Assembly: GCF_003026495.1 (NCBI RefSeq)
Contig: NZ_PYMA01000001.1
Location: 496,001 to 560,000, forward strand
Origin: Photobacterium sanctipauli
GTDB taxonomy: Bacteria; Pseudomonadota; Gammaproteobacteria; Enterobacterales; Vibrionaceae
DNA length: 64,000 nt
Reading direction: 5' to 3'
In this document: piece after piece, positions 53,156 through 62,894 of the stretch
Position numbering within the stretch: position 1 is the first letter of the stretch
Layout of the letters: each line of letters opens with the position of its first letter
Notes under the pieces: generated by a model
Databases searched by the model: none
The model's input: only the letters and a program-made list of their open reading frames with translations
What the model was told of the DNA's origin: nothing
Made by a program: the position numbers and the translations under genes

Positions 53156-54562
53156 TTAAGCACTGGCCTTTTGGCCAACTGGCTTAGTACATAGCAGCAA
53201 TGCCACTGCGATGAACGCCGAACCAGCAATCACCGAGATGGTGTAGCTCACTGGATCTGATGATAGGAACCAACCCCATACCGCAGGAAGCGGCAGGCTC
53301 TGCCATACATCCAATACCACAGCCAGCTGGGTACCGATGATGGAGCCAAGAATCATGATAGGGATCATCTTAGGGTTCTTAAGGATGAATGGGATTGCAC
53401 CTTCGGAAATACCGATCAAGCCAAGCATCAGCGAGGTTTTACCCACGGTGCGCTCTTCGCTTGAGAACACCGGTTTGCGGAACTTACCGTCGAGCATTGC
53501 GGCCAAGCCCACGCCGATAGGCGGGATAACAATACCCAGCTCACGTGCAACCAAATCGAAGCCTTCGCCCATACCGTTAAGGCCAAGGGCAACCGAGCCA
53601 GCGGCTTTGTTGATTGGGCCACCAAGGTCAAACGCAGTACCCGCGGCAATCACCATGGAGTAAATACCACGTCCTGCATCACCGGCCTGGGTAAACAGGT
53701 CAATCATCGCTAGGTTAAGCGCACCAAAGAACGGGTTGATGGCATATTCCATGGTCAGGACCATGACAACACCGGTGACAGCCGGTACCAGCAACATGGT
53801 TTTTAACGTGGTCAGCTCCGATTTCACCTTGATAGTATTATTGAGGTAACGTACCAAGTAACCCACCAAGAAACCGATGGCAATGGCACCGAAGAAGCCT
53901 GATGGCGCCCATTCTTCGAGCCCGAAGAAGCGCTTGTAGACTTCATCACTCATGATGCCGCCGATAAAGGCAGGGATCAGCGCGGGTTTACCGGCAATGG
54001 AATACGCCAAGTAAGCGGCAAAAATCGGGTACATGAACTTGATTGTCATGAAACCGAGCTTGTCTAGGGTTTCAATTGGCGTGCCGGAGATATCAATGAA
54101 CTCACCGGTGATCTTGGCAACGGCCATCAACAAGCCGCCCAGTACCACAACCGGCAGCATGTAGCTGATACCCGTCATGATATGGCCAATCGCCACTTGA
54201 TAAGCTGAACGTTTTTCTTCAACCACGTCTACGGTGTCCGTTTTTTCTTTACCACGAGAGAAAACAGTCGGCAGCAGCTCATCAACACGCTTGATCAACT
54301 CTTGCGTGCGAACTTTCAGCGGGTTGGCATTATCGAAGCGCTCCATGTCCATGATTGGCACATCCACTGCCAGCACCACGCCGTCAGCCGTCGCGATGTC
54401 ATGGGCAGTCAGCTTATTCTTCACGCCGTCGCTGCCTTGGGTTTCAACCTTAACTTCATACCCCTGCTTTTCGGCCCAGCTCTGAATCTTCTTCGCCGCC
54501 ATAAAAGTATGTGCAATGCCGGTAGGGCAAGCGGTCACTGCAACAAGCTTTTTCTTACTCAT
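53156..54562 (-). CDS. Fructose-type PTS EIIBC component (468 aa)
   Basis: N-terminal EIIB-Fru domain with the phosphocysteine Cys12 in VTACPTGIAHTFMAAKKI, then a linker and EIIC of about 9-10 membrane segments with PVVVLGGLLMAVAKITGE, GTAFDLGGPINKAAGSVALG and GLIGISEGAIPFILKNP. It imports and phosphorylates a sugar or glycoside of the fructose/mannosylglycerate class. EIIA is a separate gene at the other end of the operon (48112). Divergent from the RpiR regulator. Similar in domain B and C to MngA but shorter and without EIIA. Confidence 0.93.
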   Translation of the reverse strand: MSKKKLVAVTACPTGIAHTFMAAKKIQSWAEKQGYEVKVETQGSDGVKNKLTAHDIATADGVVLAVDVPIMDMERFDNANPLKVRTQELIKRVDELLPTVFSRGKEKTDTVDVVEEKRSAYQVAIGHIMTGISYMLPVVVLGGLLMAVAKITGEFIDISGTPIETLDKLGFMTIKFMYPIFAAYLAYSIAGKPALIPAFIGGIMSDEVYKRFFGLEEWAPSGFFGAIAIGFLVGYLVRYLNNTIKVKSELTTLKTMLLVPAVTGVVMVLTMEYAINPFFGALNLAMIDLFTQAGDAGRGIYSMVIAAGTAFDLGGPINKAAGSVALGLNGMGEGFDLVARELGIVIPPIGVGLAAMLDGKFRKPVFSSEERTVGKTSLMLGLIGISEGAIPFILKNPKMIPIMILGSIIGTQLAVVLDVWQSLPLPAVWGWFLSSDPVSYTISVIAGSAFIAVALLLCTKPVGQKASA

Positions 54563-54736
54563 GGTTGTTCACCGTTATCTTTATAAACTGCAGTCAGTAT
54601 ATTGAGCAGCCAAGTATCTCTATACTGTTTCGTAGTACAACCCACGTATGACGGTACTTTTGTGATAGTTATCAAGGAAAAAATCGCTAATTTCGCGCCT
54701 AATATGACACATTCATTACCTATTTAAGTGTATGCG
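54563..54736. promoter_or_regulatory. Divergent promoter region of the PTS operon and RpiR gene
   Basis: TGTGA-N6-TCAAG at 54661-54676 is a fair CRP-site candidate, and overlapping TGATA-gt-TATCA (54663-54674) is a short palindrome that could be a regulator site. On the minus strand a TATAGA hexamer at 54624-54619 fits a -10 element with the CRP site centred about 50 bp upstream. The TTGTATTAATACAA box of the mng promoters is absent here. Confidence 0.4.
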
Positions 54737-55384
54737 ATGAACACCTTTAAAGGCATCGAACGTGTCATCTACGAGTACCTGATCAGCCATGCTCGTGATC
54801 TCGGCACCATTTCAGCAAAAACCATAGCAAACAAGGCGTTAACTACAACGACGTCAGTAAACCGCGTTTGCAAGAAAATGGGCTATGCCAGCTATACCGA
54901 ACTTAGGTACCGCTTGTTCGATGACCTGCAAAAACAAACCACCAGTTTGGTCACTAACGATGATCAAACCCAACAAATCAGTGGGATAGCCAAAACATTG
55001 AACAGCTCACCGGTGGTATACCTCTACTCGCGAGGCGCGTCGATTGTCAGTGTTACCTACCTGTCGCGTTTTTTGTCGTTAGCCAATATCCCCCACTTGG
55101 TGATCACCGACGTCCACCAGCTGACCCGCGCGGAGCAAGGCACGGTCTTGCTGGTCAGCAAATCGGGGGAAACCCAAGCGGTGATCGATATGGCGCACAA
55201 TGCCAAGCGCAAAGGGCTGAAAGTACTGGCTATTAGCCATAAGGGGTCGACACTGGATCAAATATCCCACCTGAATATCGAGCTTGAAGAGCAAGTGGAC
55301 GGCATCTCACCCTACCGCCGGGAATCACAGCTGAGTATCCTGGAAATTGTCGACGGCATTGGTAAGGAGCTGCTCGATTTCTAG
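54737..55384 (+). CDS. RpiR/MurR-family transcriptional regulator of the PTS operon (215 aa)
   Basis: N-terminal HTH_6 domain (residues about 1-72: FKGIERVIYEYLISHARDLGTISAKTIANKALTTTTSVNRVCKKMGY) and C-terminal SIS domain (about 95-205: VVYLYSRGASIVSVTYLSRFL, VLLVSKSGETQAVIDMAHNAKRKGLKVLAISHKG). The SIS domain binds phosphosugars, here possibly mannose-6-P or the imported phospho-glycoside. ATG 54737 was preferred over GTG 54728; neither has a strong ribosome-binding site. It is somewhat shorter than typical family members (about 280 aa), with a reduced linker. Divergent from EIIBC-GH38-GH13_18-EIIA. Confidence 0.88.
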   Translation: MNTFKGIERVIYEYLISHARDLGTISAKTIANKALTTTTSVNRVCKKMGYASYTELRYRLFDDLQKQTTSLVTNDDQTQQISGIAKTLNSSPVVYLYSRGASIVSVTYLSRFLSLANIPHLVITDVHQLTRAEQGTVLLVSKSGETQAVIDMAHNAKRKGLKVLAISHKGSTLDQISHLNIELEEQVDGISPYRRESQLSILEIVDGIGKELLDF

Positions 55385-55401
55385 CTTCTCGTTCTAGGTA
55401 G

Positions 55402-55429
55402 AAAAAGAGCCTCAAATGAGGCTCTTTTT
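55402..55429. terminator. Bidirectional intrinsic terminator
   Basis: 13-bp perfect arms AAAAAGAGCCTCA/TGAGGCTCTTTTT with a tiny loop, between the RpiR gene (+) and manA copy 3 (-). Confidence 0.92.
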
Positions 55430-55497
55430 GATCTGCCCGCTACCCTAGGGGGAATCGGGTAACCGCCTTTGTTTAACGAGCCGCGAATACTCGAGTA

Positions 55498-56685
55498 CTA
55501 GTTAAAAGCACGCACGGCTTTACCAATACCTGAATAGCTATAGGTCGCACTGCTTTCAGGGATCAGGGCTGATTCACCCGTTTTTAGCACCAAGGTTGAG
55601 TCAGCCGTTTCAATCGTAATTTCGCCTTGCAAACACATGACAATTTCAGCGCTGCGCACATACTCGGTATGCTTGGTTGCCGACAGGGTTAATACCTCAA
55701 AGCGGAAATCGTCAACTGGTACCAAGTAACGCTCTTTATGGCCTTGTACCTGAGGCTTTAGCCGTAAGAAATCATAAGGAATAGGTTCGAAGCGGGTATT
55801 TTTCAGCAGCTCTTCCACATCCATGTACTTCGGAGTAAGGCCAGCACGGAGCACGTTGTCTGAGCTCGCCATGATTTCAACGCCAGTCCCTTTCACATAG
55901 GCATGCGGTGTTTCCGCATCCAAGTACATGGCCTCGCCCGCTGCCAGTTCAATCACATTCAGCATCAAGGGGGCAAACAAACCGACATCATCAGGGTAGT
56001 CTTTGGCACACTCGGCAATCAGTTCAAACGCTTCACGCGCCTTACCACTGGTCCCTTTGTTATCGATACCCGACATTAGTTGGGAAATGGCCAAGGTTTT
56101 CTCTTCACCAGTCAGCGAAATAACACGGCGGAAAAACATGCCTAGCTGGATTGGGGTTGGATACGCCTTAAGTTCTTCCACATCTTGCTTTAGCACTCTG
56201 CAGCCAGACTGCTCGAACAGCTCGACCATCTCAGAAATCACGCGAAAACCGTTCATTGCCTTGTAGTTAGTGAGGGCGTACACCATCTCTGGCTTATGGT
56301 TTGGATCTTTATAATTACGCTCAGGTGAATCTAGCGGAATACCTGCCTCATTCTCACGAATAAATCCTTGTATTGCCTTTGATTTTTCAGGGTGAACCTG
56401 AATAGACAGAGGCTTATCCGCCGACAAGATTTTCATCAAGAAAGGCAGCTCGCCAAATCGGTCTTGAGTATAGCGGCCTAACACCTGCTCTGGCGCTTGT
56501 TCGATATAGGCTGAAAGTAACTGGCTTTCGCCATCATTGATAATACGAGAACACCCATTTGGGTGTGCCCCCATCCACAATTCAGCCTGCGGTAAACCGT
56601 CCGAGTTGTTGATACCGAACAGTGCATTCATTGCTGTTTTACTGCCCCAAGCATAGTTCTGAATGACATTACCTAATTTGTACAT
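55498..56685 (-). CDS. manA: Mannose-6-phosphate isomerase, class I, copy 3, MngR regulon (395 aa)
   Basis: Near-twin of copy 2 (same 395 length, same zinc residues Gln96, His98, Glu133). The upstream region repeats the CRP site, -10 and TTGTATTAATACAA operator of the mngA promoter with identical spacing, so expression should be induced with the mng genes. It would convert the mannose-6-phosphate released by MngB into fructose-6-phosphate. It stands directly downstream of mngB but has its own promoter. Confidence 0.95.
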   Translation of the reverse strand: MYKLGNVIQNYAWGSKTAMNALFGINNSDGLPQAELWMGAHPNGCSRIINDGESQLLSAYIEQAPEQVLGRYTQDRFGELPFLMKILSADKPLSIQVHPEKSKAIQGFIRENEAGIPLDSPERNYKDPNHKPEMVYALTNYKAMNGFRVISEMVELFEQSGCRVLKQDVEELKAYPTPIQLGMFFRRVISLTGEEKTLAISQLMSGIDNKGTSGKAREAFELIAECAKDYPDDVGLFAPLMLNVIELAAGEAMYLDAETPHAYVKGTGVEIMASSDNVLRAGLTPKYMDVEELLKNTRFEPIPYDFLRLKPQVQGHKERYLVPVDDFRFEVLTLSATKHTEYVRSAEIVMCLQGEITIETADSTLVLKTGESALIPESSATYSYSGIGKAVRAFN

Positions 56686-56743
56686 CGCTATCTCACCTGT
56701 AATTAACGATTAAATTCAAAAGCGCTGCAAATGCAGCTCATAG

Positions 56744-56801
56744 TTGTATTAATACAAGGATGATACGTATCAAACCAAACCCAACCGTGACAGCCATCAC
56801 A
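56744..56801 (-). promoter_or_regulatory. manA copy 3 promoter: CRP site, -10 and MngR-type operator
   Basis: Operator TTGTATTAATACAA, a perfect 14-bp palindrome, at 56744-56757. -10 TATCAT reads 56765 to 56760 on the minus strand. CRP site CGTGA-N6-TCACA at 56786-56801. The CRP centre is about 40.5 bp upstream of the predicted start at 56753, a class II arrangement. The operator covers the start site. Same layout as at 61821-61878. Confidence 0.75.
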
Positions 56802-57007
56802 CAAACAAAAACATATGTATTGCTTTTGTATTAACAAATAAATGAAAAACCAAAAGACAAATGCACAACAATATGATTTAAAGAGAAAAAAACCTTAGAT
56901 CCGGTCTATTAGAAGGAAGCAAAAATTTTTGGCGAGAAACGAGTAGCAGAGGCCAAATAAATGGGGAGCGAGGGGTGAAGAGCACATAAAATGACCAATA
57001 AGTTCAA

Positions 57008-57033
57008 AAATGCCGAGCATCTGCTCGGCATTT
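57008..57033 (-). terminator. Intrinsic terminator of the mngA-mngB operon
   Basis: 12-bp arms AAATGCCGAGCA/TGCTCGGCATTT, 50 nt after the mngB stop; the minus-strand sequence continues TTTTTG. Confidence 0.9.
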
Positions 57034-57082
57034 CTCGCTATAGCAACAAAATTAACTGATTAAGTTCTTTTGAGGTTTGGTA

Positions 57083-59725
57083 TTAAAAACGCACACGGAA
57101 TGTTTTTGCCTGACAAGGTCGCAACTCACCAAACTGATTGTCCTGCGCTGATTGCTGCTTTAGCACAACTTCATCCATTCGCGTTTCTACCCACTCAGTG
57201 ACCGGACGGCTAAACTGGACTCCATCAGTGATCGTCTCGGCTTCAGACGGGTTGTAAACACGCAAGATAAGCGCATCGGCATCCTCGGCTTTTTTCAGCA
57301 CGCTGATCACCGCACCAGCCATGTCTTTTTCAAGCAATGAGAAAGTCATTGGCAAGTCTTGCTCACCCACATTCAGTTTCATCGCGTTGTAAGGGATCTT
57401 GTTGTAACACTGGATTGGCGTGACGTTATCACGTGCCGCCGCCATAACATTGGCTTCAATGTGGTTACCAGCGAAACCATACAAGGTAAAGTCACAAACC
57501 AACTTACCGCGTACTTGCGAATCAGGGGTTGGGATCTTGATGCCAGAAGGTCGGCCAGGACGAAGCAGCAACTCTTCCTTACCAAGCACACCCACACCGC
57601 GCAGTAGCGTCAGGGCAAGGGTATCTTTTTCTTCGTTGCCTTGGGATGAAATCACCTCAAACTCGCGCAAGCCATTACTCATTACCGCCATGCCAGCCTT
57701 GCCGTTCTCCAAGGCCGCAAAGTTCATCAACTGGTAAACCGGTACAGGCGCCTCTTTCCAGCCGTCTTGTTCCCAGTTTTCCATTTCAGGATCGTTAACC
57801 GGGCGGGTGATCACACCAAATTGGTTGTCCGCGACAACGGTTTCCGATACAAATGGCGTTGGCAACAGCACACGAACACGGTGGTCGTCAGCTTGGTTGT
57901 CCAACTCCATACGTACCTCGATACGGCGAGATCCCGCTTTCAATACCACTTGGCAATCGACATCGACATAGCCGTACTGGTTCGAGCGTGATTCACGGGC
58001 CTGAAGGTTAGCCGGTACGTCCATACATAGCTTGATGTTCGCCACCGATTGGAAGCCCTCGTGTTTGATGCTCGTTTCCGCCTTAAACTCATCCGAGTAA
58101 AACAACCACTCTTTACGCGATGGCGAGTAGTCGTACTCATCACCGTCGTCGGAGCCGTCTTCCAAGCGCAGGACTTGGTCAAAGGTTTGCTCGGTTTCCT
58201 TGTCAAAGATAGTCAAGGTACCGTTGTCATTCACATTGATCCGGTAGAACTCGTTCTCCATCACGTAGTCTTTCTGCTCGGCAACCTTCACCTTGCCTTT
58301 GCAGTTGCCTTCAATGTGCAAAGTGGTAAAGCCCATTGCCGGCACAGTGGTCTTCAGTTGGATATCGTATTCAACAAATGGGTCGTAGTTACCGTAGTGC
58401 ACGATCTGGCGGTCAATCTTACCTGGGTCGATTTCGCGCTGATCTTGGATGAAGTACTCAACATCGTTGCCGTTTTCATCGAAGATTTTGAATGCTTTCG
58501 CACGGATAGTAATGGTGGTATTGACCACTTCCTCGCGAGCGTATGGCGATAGGTTAAAGAACGCCAACTTGTCGCAGCCTTCGCGAGTCGGCATATGGTC
58601 AACAATTTTACGCTTGTAGAAATTAATAAGGTTGGTCGCCATATCATCGGCCAGGATATAGCGGTTAAGGATCTCCGCATGAACCTTATCAGAACAGCAG
58701 CAACCAATTGAGTCGTGGGCATGGTTCTTCATGCTTTCTTTCCACATTTTCTCAATCAGGCCGTGGTGGTACTCAAAGCCCAGAGACCAAGCGATTGCCG
58801 CCAGTGGCTCTAGGATGTTCACTATTTTGTTCTCAACTTCAGCATGGATCAGCTTGATGTCCATACGGGTTGAAGAAATGGTACGGTGAACACGCATGTA
58901 TTTACCGTCGTTAAATTCACCCTTCACGGTATCGAGCTGGTCGCGCAGCGCTTCAATTCGCTCGAAGACGTCTTCATAACGGCTCATCATAAATTCGCGA
59001 TCAGGGTAGATCTCGCGCAGCTTGTCCATGACCTCAAAGATGTCTTTTTGAATAGGCATCTGATCGTGGCCGTTTGGCAGCAAGATATCTTTGGTGACCG
59101 ATGGCTTTTCAAGCACAGGGAAGTATTTATCGAGACGAGCACGCAAGCCGGCTTCGTCTTGTGGTAGGTATTTGCCTATCGCGTAGCCAAGCGGCAGCAC
59201 TTGAGCCGTGACTTCGCTGCCGTCGTTGCTCTGCCACAAAAATTCGGTTTTGCTGGTGCCGTGACGTTCTGAACAACCACGCCAGAACATCGCTCGATTA
59301 ATGCCAAAGCCGTTGTAAATCATCGGCAACTGCGAGCTCATCGAAAATGAGTCTGGCAGGTAGCCAATTTTCATCGGCTCGCCAAACTTCAAGCAGTCGC
59401 GAATACCATACATCATGTTACGGGCAATAGACTCGCCGGCAACTTGCATGGTATCGGTTTGTGAATACCACGGGCCGATGATCAGCTTGCCCGCCTGTAC
59501 CAGCTCACGTACGCGCTGCTCGTTTTCAGGCTTGATTGCAAAATAGTCTTCAAGCACAGCGGTTTGGCCATCAAGTACATAGTATTTGTAGTTTGGATCC
59601 GACTCTAGGCGAGCCATGATTTCTTCCATGTTGTTAACTAACAGAATTCGCGATTCTTCTGTTGTGAAATACCATTCACGATCCCAGTGCATGTGCGGAG
59701 TAATATGAACGCGAGATGTAGTCAT
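57083..59725 (-). CDS. mngB: 2-O-(6-phospho-alpha-mannosyl)-D-glycerate hydrolase, GH38 (880 aa)
   Basis: Very close to E. coli MngB over the whole length: [32 protein letters not shown] at the start (zinc His13, Asp15), [10 protein letters not shown] with nucleophile Asp125, [50 protein letters not shown]. It releases mannose-6-phosphate and glycerate from the phosphorylated mannosylglycerate that MngA imports. The frame runs upstream to 59776, but ATG 59725 gives the normal start. It follows mngA by 109 bp with a stem-loop. Confidence 0.97.
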   Translation of the reverse strand: MTTSRVHITPHMHWDREWYFTTEESRILLVNNMEEIMARLESDPNYKYYVLDGQTAVLEDYFAIKPENEQRVRELVQAGKLIIGPWYSQTDTMQVAGESIARNMMYGIRDCLKFGEPMKIGYLPDSFSMSSQLPMIYNGFGINRAMFWRGCSERHGTSKTEFLWQSNDGSEVTAQVLPLGYAIGKYLPQDEAGLRARLDKYFPVLEKPSVTKDILLPNGHDQMPIQKDIFEVMDKLREIYPDREFMMSRYEDVFERIEALRDQLDTVKGEFNDGKYMRVHRTISSTRMDIKLIHAEVENKIVNILEPLAAIAWSLGFEYHHGLIEKMWKESMKNHAHDSIGCCCSDKVHAEILNRYILADDMATNLINFYKRKIVDHMPTREGCDKLAFFNLSPYAREEVVNTTITIRAKAFKIFDENGNDVEYFIQDQREIDPGKIDRQIVHYGNYDPFVEYDIQLKTTVPAMGFTTLHIEGNCKGKVKVAEQKDYVMENEFYRINVNDNGTLTIFDKETEQTFDQVLRLEDGSDDGDEYDYSPSRKEWLFYSDEFKAETSIKHEGFQSVANIKLCMDVPANLQARESRSNQYGYVDVDCQVVLKAGSRRIEVRMELDNQADDHRVRVLLPTPFVSETVVADNQFGVITRPVNDPEMENWEQDGWKEAPVPVYQLMNFAALENGKAGMAVMSNGLREFEVISSQGNEEKDTLALTLLRGVGVLGKEELLLRPGRPSGIKIPTPDSQVRGKLVCDFTLYGFAGNHIEANVMAAARDNVTPIQCYNKIPYNAMKLNVGEQDLPMTFSLLEKDMAGAVISVLKKAEDADALILRVYNPSEAETITDGVQFSRPVTEWVETRMDEVVLKQQSAQDNQFGELRPCQAKTFRVRF

Positions 59726-59754
59726 AATTGTGTACCTGATATATTTTCTAGCTC

Positions 59755-59782
59755 TGTCGGGTGCAGAAGCCCGCACCCGACA
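59755..59782 (-). other. Intercistronic stem-loop between mngA and mngB
   Basis: Perfect 10-bp GC-rich arms TGTCGGGTGC/GCACCCGACA with an 8-nt loop; no T-run. Probably protects the mngA message or adjusts the mngA:mngB ratio. Confidence 0.7.
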
Positions 59783-59834
59783 TATTTCATGGGTGTCAGC
59801 AATGAAGTGACATAAATTGAATTTGTGGTTTAAA

Positions 59835-61775
59835 TTACGCTTCAGCGGTCACTTTAAATGTGCCCTTTTTTGCTGAATGCGCTCGCCAGCTGATTAGCAT
59901 CAGTGTAGAGATAGCAGCACCAAGCAGTGCAGCGCCCAACCAGATAGCAGCGGCCATGAAGCTACCGATACCGGCATCGTGAAGTAGGAACATTGAGAAG
60001 ATACCCGCCCCCGGCGTTGATAGGCCAATGCCTGCCGCGCCCACGATTGCGCCTGTGACCATTGAGCCTGCCAAGAATGAGCCAATCACACGAATTGGGT
60101 CTTCGATAGCCATTGGAATCGCACCTTCGGTAATGCCCGCCAGGCCTAGCAGCCAAGTCGATTTACCCGTTTCGATTTCAAAGTCTTTAAATAGGCGTGG
60201 TGCCATCATGGTTGAAGCGGTTACCGTGAATGCGGATACCATTTTCACCGAGCCAAAGATGGCATATGGACCATACACACCGTTTGCCATCGCACCCAGA
60301 CAGAAAGCATAAGCCGCTTTGTTGACCGGACCACCTAAGTCGAACGAGACAAAAATACCGATGATGGCACCCAACAGTAGGGCGTTAGAGCCAGACAGGC
60401 CGTTTAGCCAATCGGTCAAACCTTGGTTTAGGAATGCAACCGGCTTACCAATAACGAACAGCATCAAGCTACCGGCTACCAAAGTACCGATAACCGGGTA
60501 GAGGTAGAAAGTCAGGAAGCCATTGAAGGCAGGGCTTAGGCGAATGTTTTCCTTCACCCAACGCATAACGTAGCCGGCAATCAAACCACCGACGACACCA
60601 CCGAGGAAACCCGAACCAATCATGTTTGCCGCAAGACCCGCCGCAAAACCTGGGCCCAATGCCGGTTTATCTGCCAAGGAATACGCCGTGTAAGCCGCCA
60701 GTACCGGTACCATCAGCGTGCCAAGCAGGCCACCGCCCAGCTTGCGGTACATGTATAGCCAGGAGTTTTCTGTTGCATACAGCTCTTGAAGATCAAAGAT
60801 TTGGGCAATCAGTACGGCGACAGCCAATACCGTACCACCCGCAACAATCAAAGGTACCGCAAAAGAAATACCGCTGAGCAAAGCCTGCTTAAGTTCGGTT
60901 TTGAACGGCAGTTTCTTAGGTTTGTCATCAGTTGCGGCAACACGTGCTTCCGTTGTTCCTTTCTTGGCTGCTTCCATTGCGTCATTAAGAATGCGTTCGG
61001 CATGGCGGATAGGCTCTGCCACAGGGGTTTCGACGCGAGGAATGCCATTGAAACGCTCGATTTCTTTGATTGCCACTTCCGCAGCAAATACGCAGGCATC
61101 GGCTTTATTCAGTTGCTCAGCTGTCAGGCGGCCTTCGATGCCGTTCGCCCCCTGCTTTTCAACATGAACATTAATGCCTAATTTCTTGCCCGCTTTCTCT
61201 AAATATTCTGCCGCCATGTAGGTATGAGCGATACCTGCAGGGCATGCGGTAACACAAACGATGGTTGGGCGTGCTTGATTTGTATCATCAGACTCCAATA
61301 CATCTTCTTGTTCATCAGAACCATCAAGCAAAGCCATGACTTCTTCAGCGGTTGAAGCATTCAATACCGCTTCACGGACATCATCATCCACCAAGGTGGT
61401 GGTCAACTCGGTTAGCAGGTGCATATGTGTTGAGCCTGCTTCCGCATTAGGAATGGCAATCAGGAAGACCAAATTAACATCTTCATCTTCGTCTTCATCG
61501 ATCCCCTTCCATTTCAGGTCTTGCTTAAGCGTTGCCACAGCAAAACCGGCTTCTTTAACCGCATCTGTCTTGCCGTGCGGGACTGCTAGGCCCTCGCCAA
61601 GCGCCGTCGGCCCTTGCTCTTCTCGAGCAAAAACAGCCTCGAGGTAAGCTTGTTTATCGTGAAGTTTGCCTTGTTGATCGAGCTTGTCTGCCAATGCATA
61701 AATTGCCGCCTCCCTGCTCTCAAACGAAGTCTGGAGCGAAATCAGCGACTTATGGGTAAGGGTGGTCAGTTTCAT
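59835..61775 (-). CDS. mngA: PTS 2-O-alpha-mannosyl-D-glycerate transporter EIIABC (646 aa)
   Basis: Domains in order: EIIA-Fru (1-150, His67 in [11 protein letters not shown]), acidic linker, EIIB-Fru (171-270, Cys178 in [20 protein letters not shown]), EIIC (about 300-640 with [34 protein letters not shown] and [17 protein letters not shown]). Same order and nearly the same length as E. coli MngA (658). It imports mannosylglycerate and phosphorylates its mannose at O6. The frame is open to 61937, but ATG 61775 has GAGG 8 nt before it and the conserved MKLTTLTH start. Divergent from mngR. Confidence 0.95.
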   Translation of the reverse strand: MKLTTLTHKSLISLQTSFESREAAIYALADKLDQQGKLHDKQAYLEAVFAREEQGPTALGEGLAVPHGKTDAVKEAGFAVATLKQDLKWKGIDEDEDEDVNLVFLIAIPNAEAGSTHMHLLTELTTTLVDDDVREAVLNASTAEEVMALLDGSDEQEDVLESDDTNQARPTIVCVTACPAGIAHTYMAAEYLEKAGKKLGINVHVEKQGANGIEGRLTAEQLNKADACVFAAEVAIKEIERFNGIPRVETPVAEPIRHAERILNDAMEAAKKGTTEARVAATDDKPKKLPFKTELKQALLSGISFAVPLIVAGGTVLAVAVLIAQIFDLQELYATENSWLYMYRKLGGGLLGTLMVPVLAAYTAYSLADKPALGPGFAAGLAANMIGSGFLGGVVGGLIAGYVMRWVKENIRLSPAFNGFLTFYLYPVIGTLVAGSLMLFVIGKPVAFLNQGLTDWLNGLSGSNALLLGAIIGIFVSFDLGGPVNKAAYAFCLGAMANGVYGPYAIFGSVKMVSAFTVTASTMMAPRLFKDFEIETGKSTWLLGLAGITEGAIPMAIEDPIRVIGSFLAGSMVTGAIVGAAGIGLSTPGAGIFSMFLLHDAGIGSFMAAAIWLGAALLGAAISTLMLISWRAHSAKKGTFKVTAEA

Positions 61776-61820
61776 TGTAATCCTCTGTACCGTCGTCTCA
61801 CCGGCGTGTATCGCCCTTAG

Positions 61821-61878
61821 TTGTATTAATACAAATATAATACGTATTTCACTCAGGACATCCGTAATCGTTCTCACA
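61821..61878 (-). promoter_or_regulatory. mngA promoter: CRP site, -10 and MngR-type operator
   Basis: TTGTATTAATACAA at 61821-61834, -10 TATTAT (61842 to 61837), CRP site CGTAA-N6-TCACA at 61863-61878. Operator-to-CRP spacing is the same 29 bp as in the manA copy 3 promoter, and an ATACGTAT core is shared between operator and CRP site. The operator lies over the predicted start near 61830. MngR binding is inferred. Confidence 0.78.
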
Positions 61879-62052
61879 CAAACACTAAAATATGTATCAT
61901 TACTTTCATTGCTTGTTTTTTGCCTTGTATATGACAACTTTTCAGATTGATCTATTACAGGTAAAATGCAGACATACTTGTACCGTTCTTCAACTCATTG
62001 GTACTAAATATAATTAAGGGTGAGGCTTTTTGCCTTGCCGGAGGAGATTTAC

Positions 62053-62775
62053 GTGGCACGCCTTCCTATGTACCGTCAGATTGCTGATGCAATAAGGGAA
62101 AAAATAAAATCTGGTGAATACAAGCCGGGTGAAGCCTTGCCGACCGAAGCGCAACTAAGGGAAGAGTTCTCGGTAAGTCGAGTGACCGTGCGCCAAGCAC
62201 TCAAGCTGCTGATCGAGCAAGATGTACTCAACAGTGTTCAAGGCAGTGGGACGTACGTTAAAGAAAACAAGGTCAACTACGACATGTACCAGTACACCAG
62301 CTTTTATGAAAAGCTGAGCCACCTGAATGTCGAAACCCACAGTGAGATTTTGGCCTTTGAAATCAAGTCACCTTCCCTAACCATTGCCGAGGCACTGCAA
62401 ATTGCCGACGATGAGCGTGTCTTCTACGTTAAGCGTGTCCGCTACATCGACGACAACCCAGCGACACTAGAAGAAACTTGGATGCCGCTATCCTTGTTCC
62501 CCGATCTTACCTATGAGGTGATGCGTGGTTCGAAATACGAATACGTCGAGGGGCAGAAAAAAATGGTTATCGACCGTAGCGAGCAGGAAATCATCCCAGT
62601 CTTGCCACCGGAAGAAGTCGTTGAACAACTGGGGATCGCCGCGGATCAACCGATCATCAAGAAGATCACCCGAGGCTACCTTAACGATGGTACCGTCTTC
62701 GAGTTCAGCCGAAACTACTTTAAGTCATCGGACTACAAATTCACCCTCGTTGCGAAGCGCTCGCAGCACTTCTAG
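62053..62775 (+). CDS. mngR: GntR/HutC-family repressor of the mannosylglycerate genes (240 aa)
   Basis: N-terminal GntR winged helix (YRQIADAIREKIKSGEYKPGEALPTEAQLREEFSVSRVTVRQALKLLIEQDVL) and C-terminal UTRA effector domain (about 85-235: ALQIADDERVFYVKRVRYIDDNPATLEETWMP; FEFSRNYFKSSDYKF). GTG 62053 has a perfect GGAGGAG 6 nt upstream and gives exactly the 240 residues of E. coli MngR (FarR); the longer GTG start at 62020 was rejected. Divergent from mngA; it should bind the TTGTATTAATACAA boxes and be released by mannosylglycerate or its phosphate. Confidence 0.93.
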   Translation: MARLPMYRQIADAIREKIKSGEYKPGEALPTEAQLREEFSVSRVTVRQALKLLIEQDVLNSVQGSGTYVKENKVNYDMYQYTSFYEKLSHLNVETHSEILAFEIKSPSLTIAEALQIADDERVFYVKRVRYIDDNPATLEETWMPLSLFPDLTYEVMRGSKYEYVEGQKKMVIDRSEQEIIPVLPPEEVVEQLGIAADQPIIKKITRGYLNDGTVFEFSRNYFKSSDYKFTLVAKRSQHF

Positions 62776-62793
62776 TGAAGCATAAATCTTATT

Positions 62794-62817
62794 GACGGCA
62801 GCCCAATGGCTGCCGTC
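62794..62817 (+). terminator. Intrinsic terminator of mngR
   Basis: Perfect 10-bp arms GACGGCAGCC/GGCTGCCGTC with a CAAT loop, followed by TTTAATT, 18 nt after the stop. Confidence 0.9.
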
Positions 62818-62894
62818 TTTAATTGCGCCCAATCAAGTATGATTCAGCAACCACGCAATAAAATACGCTTTCAACCTACTACCATGAGCAAAAT

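Noticed and set aside
62020..62052. Longer mngR start at GTG 62020
   Set aside because: The perfect GGAGGAG before GTG 62053 and the 240-residue length of the E. coli orthologue favour the shorter form.
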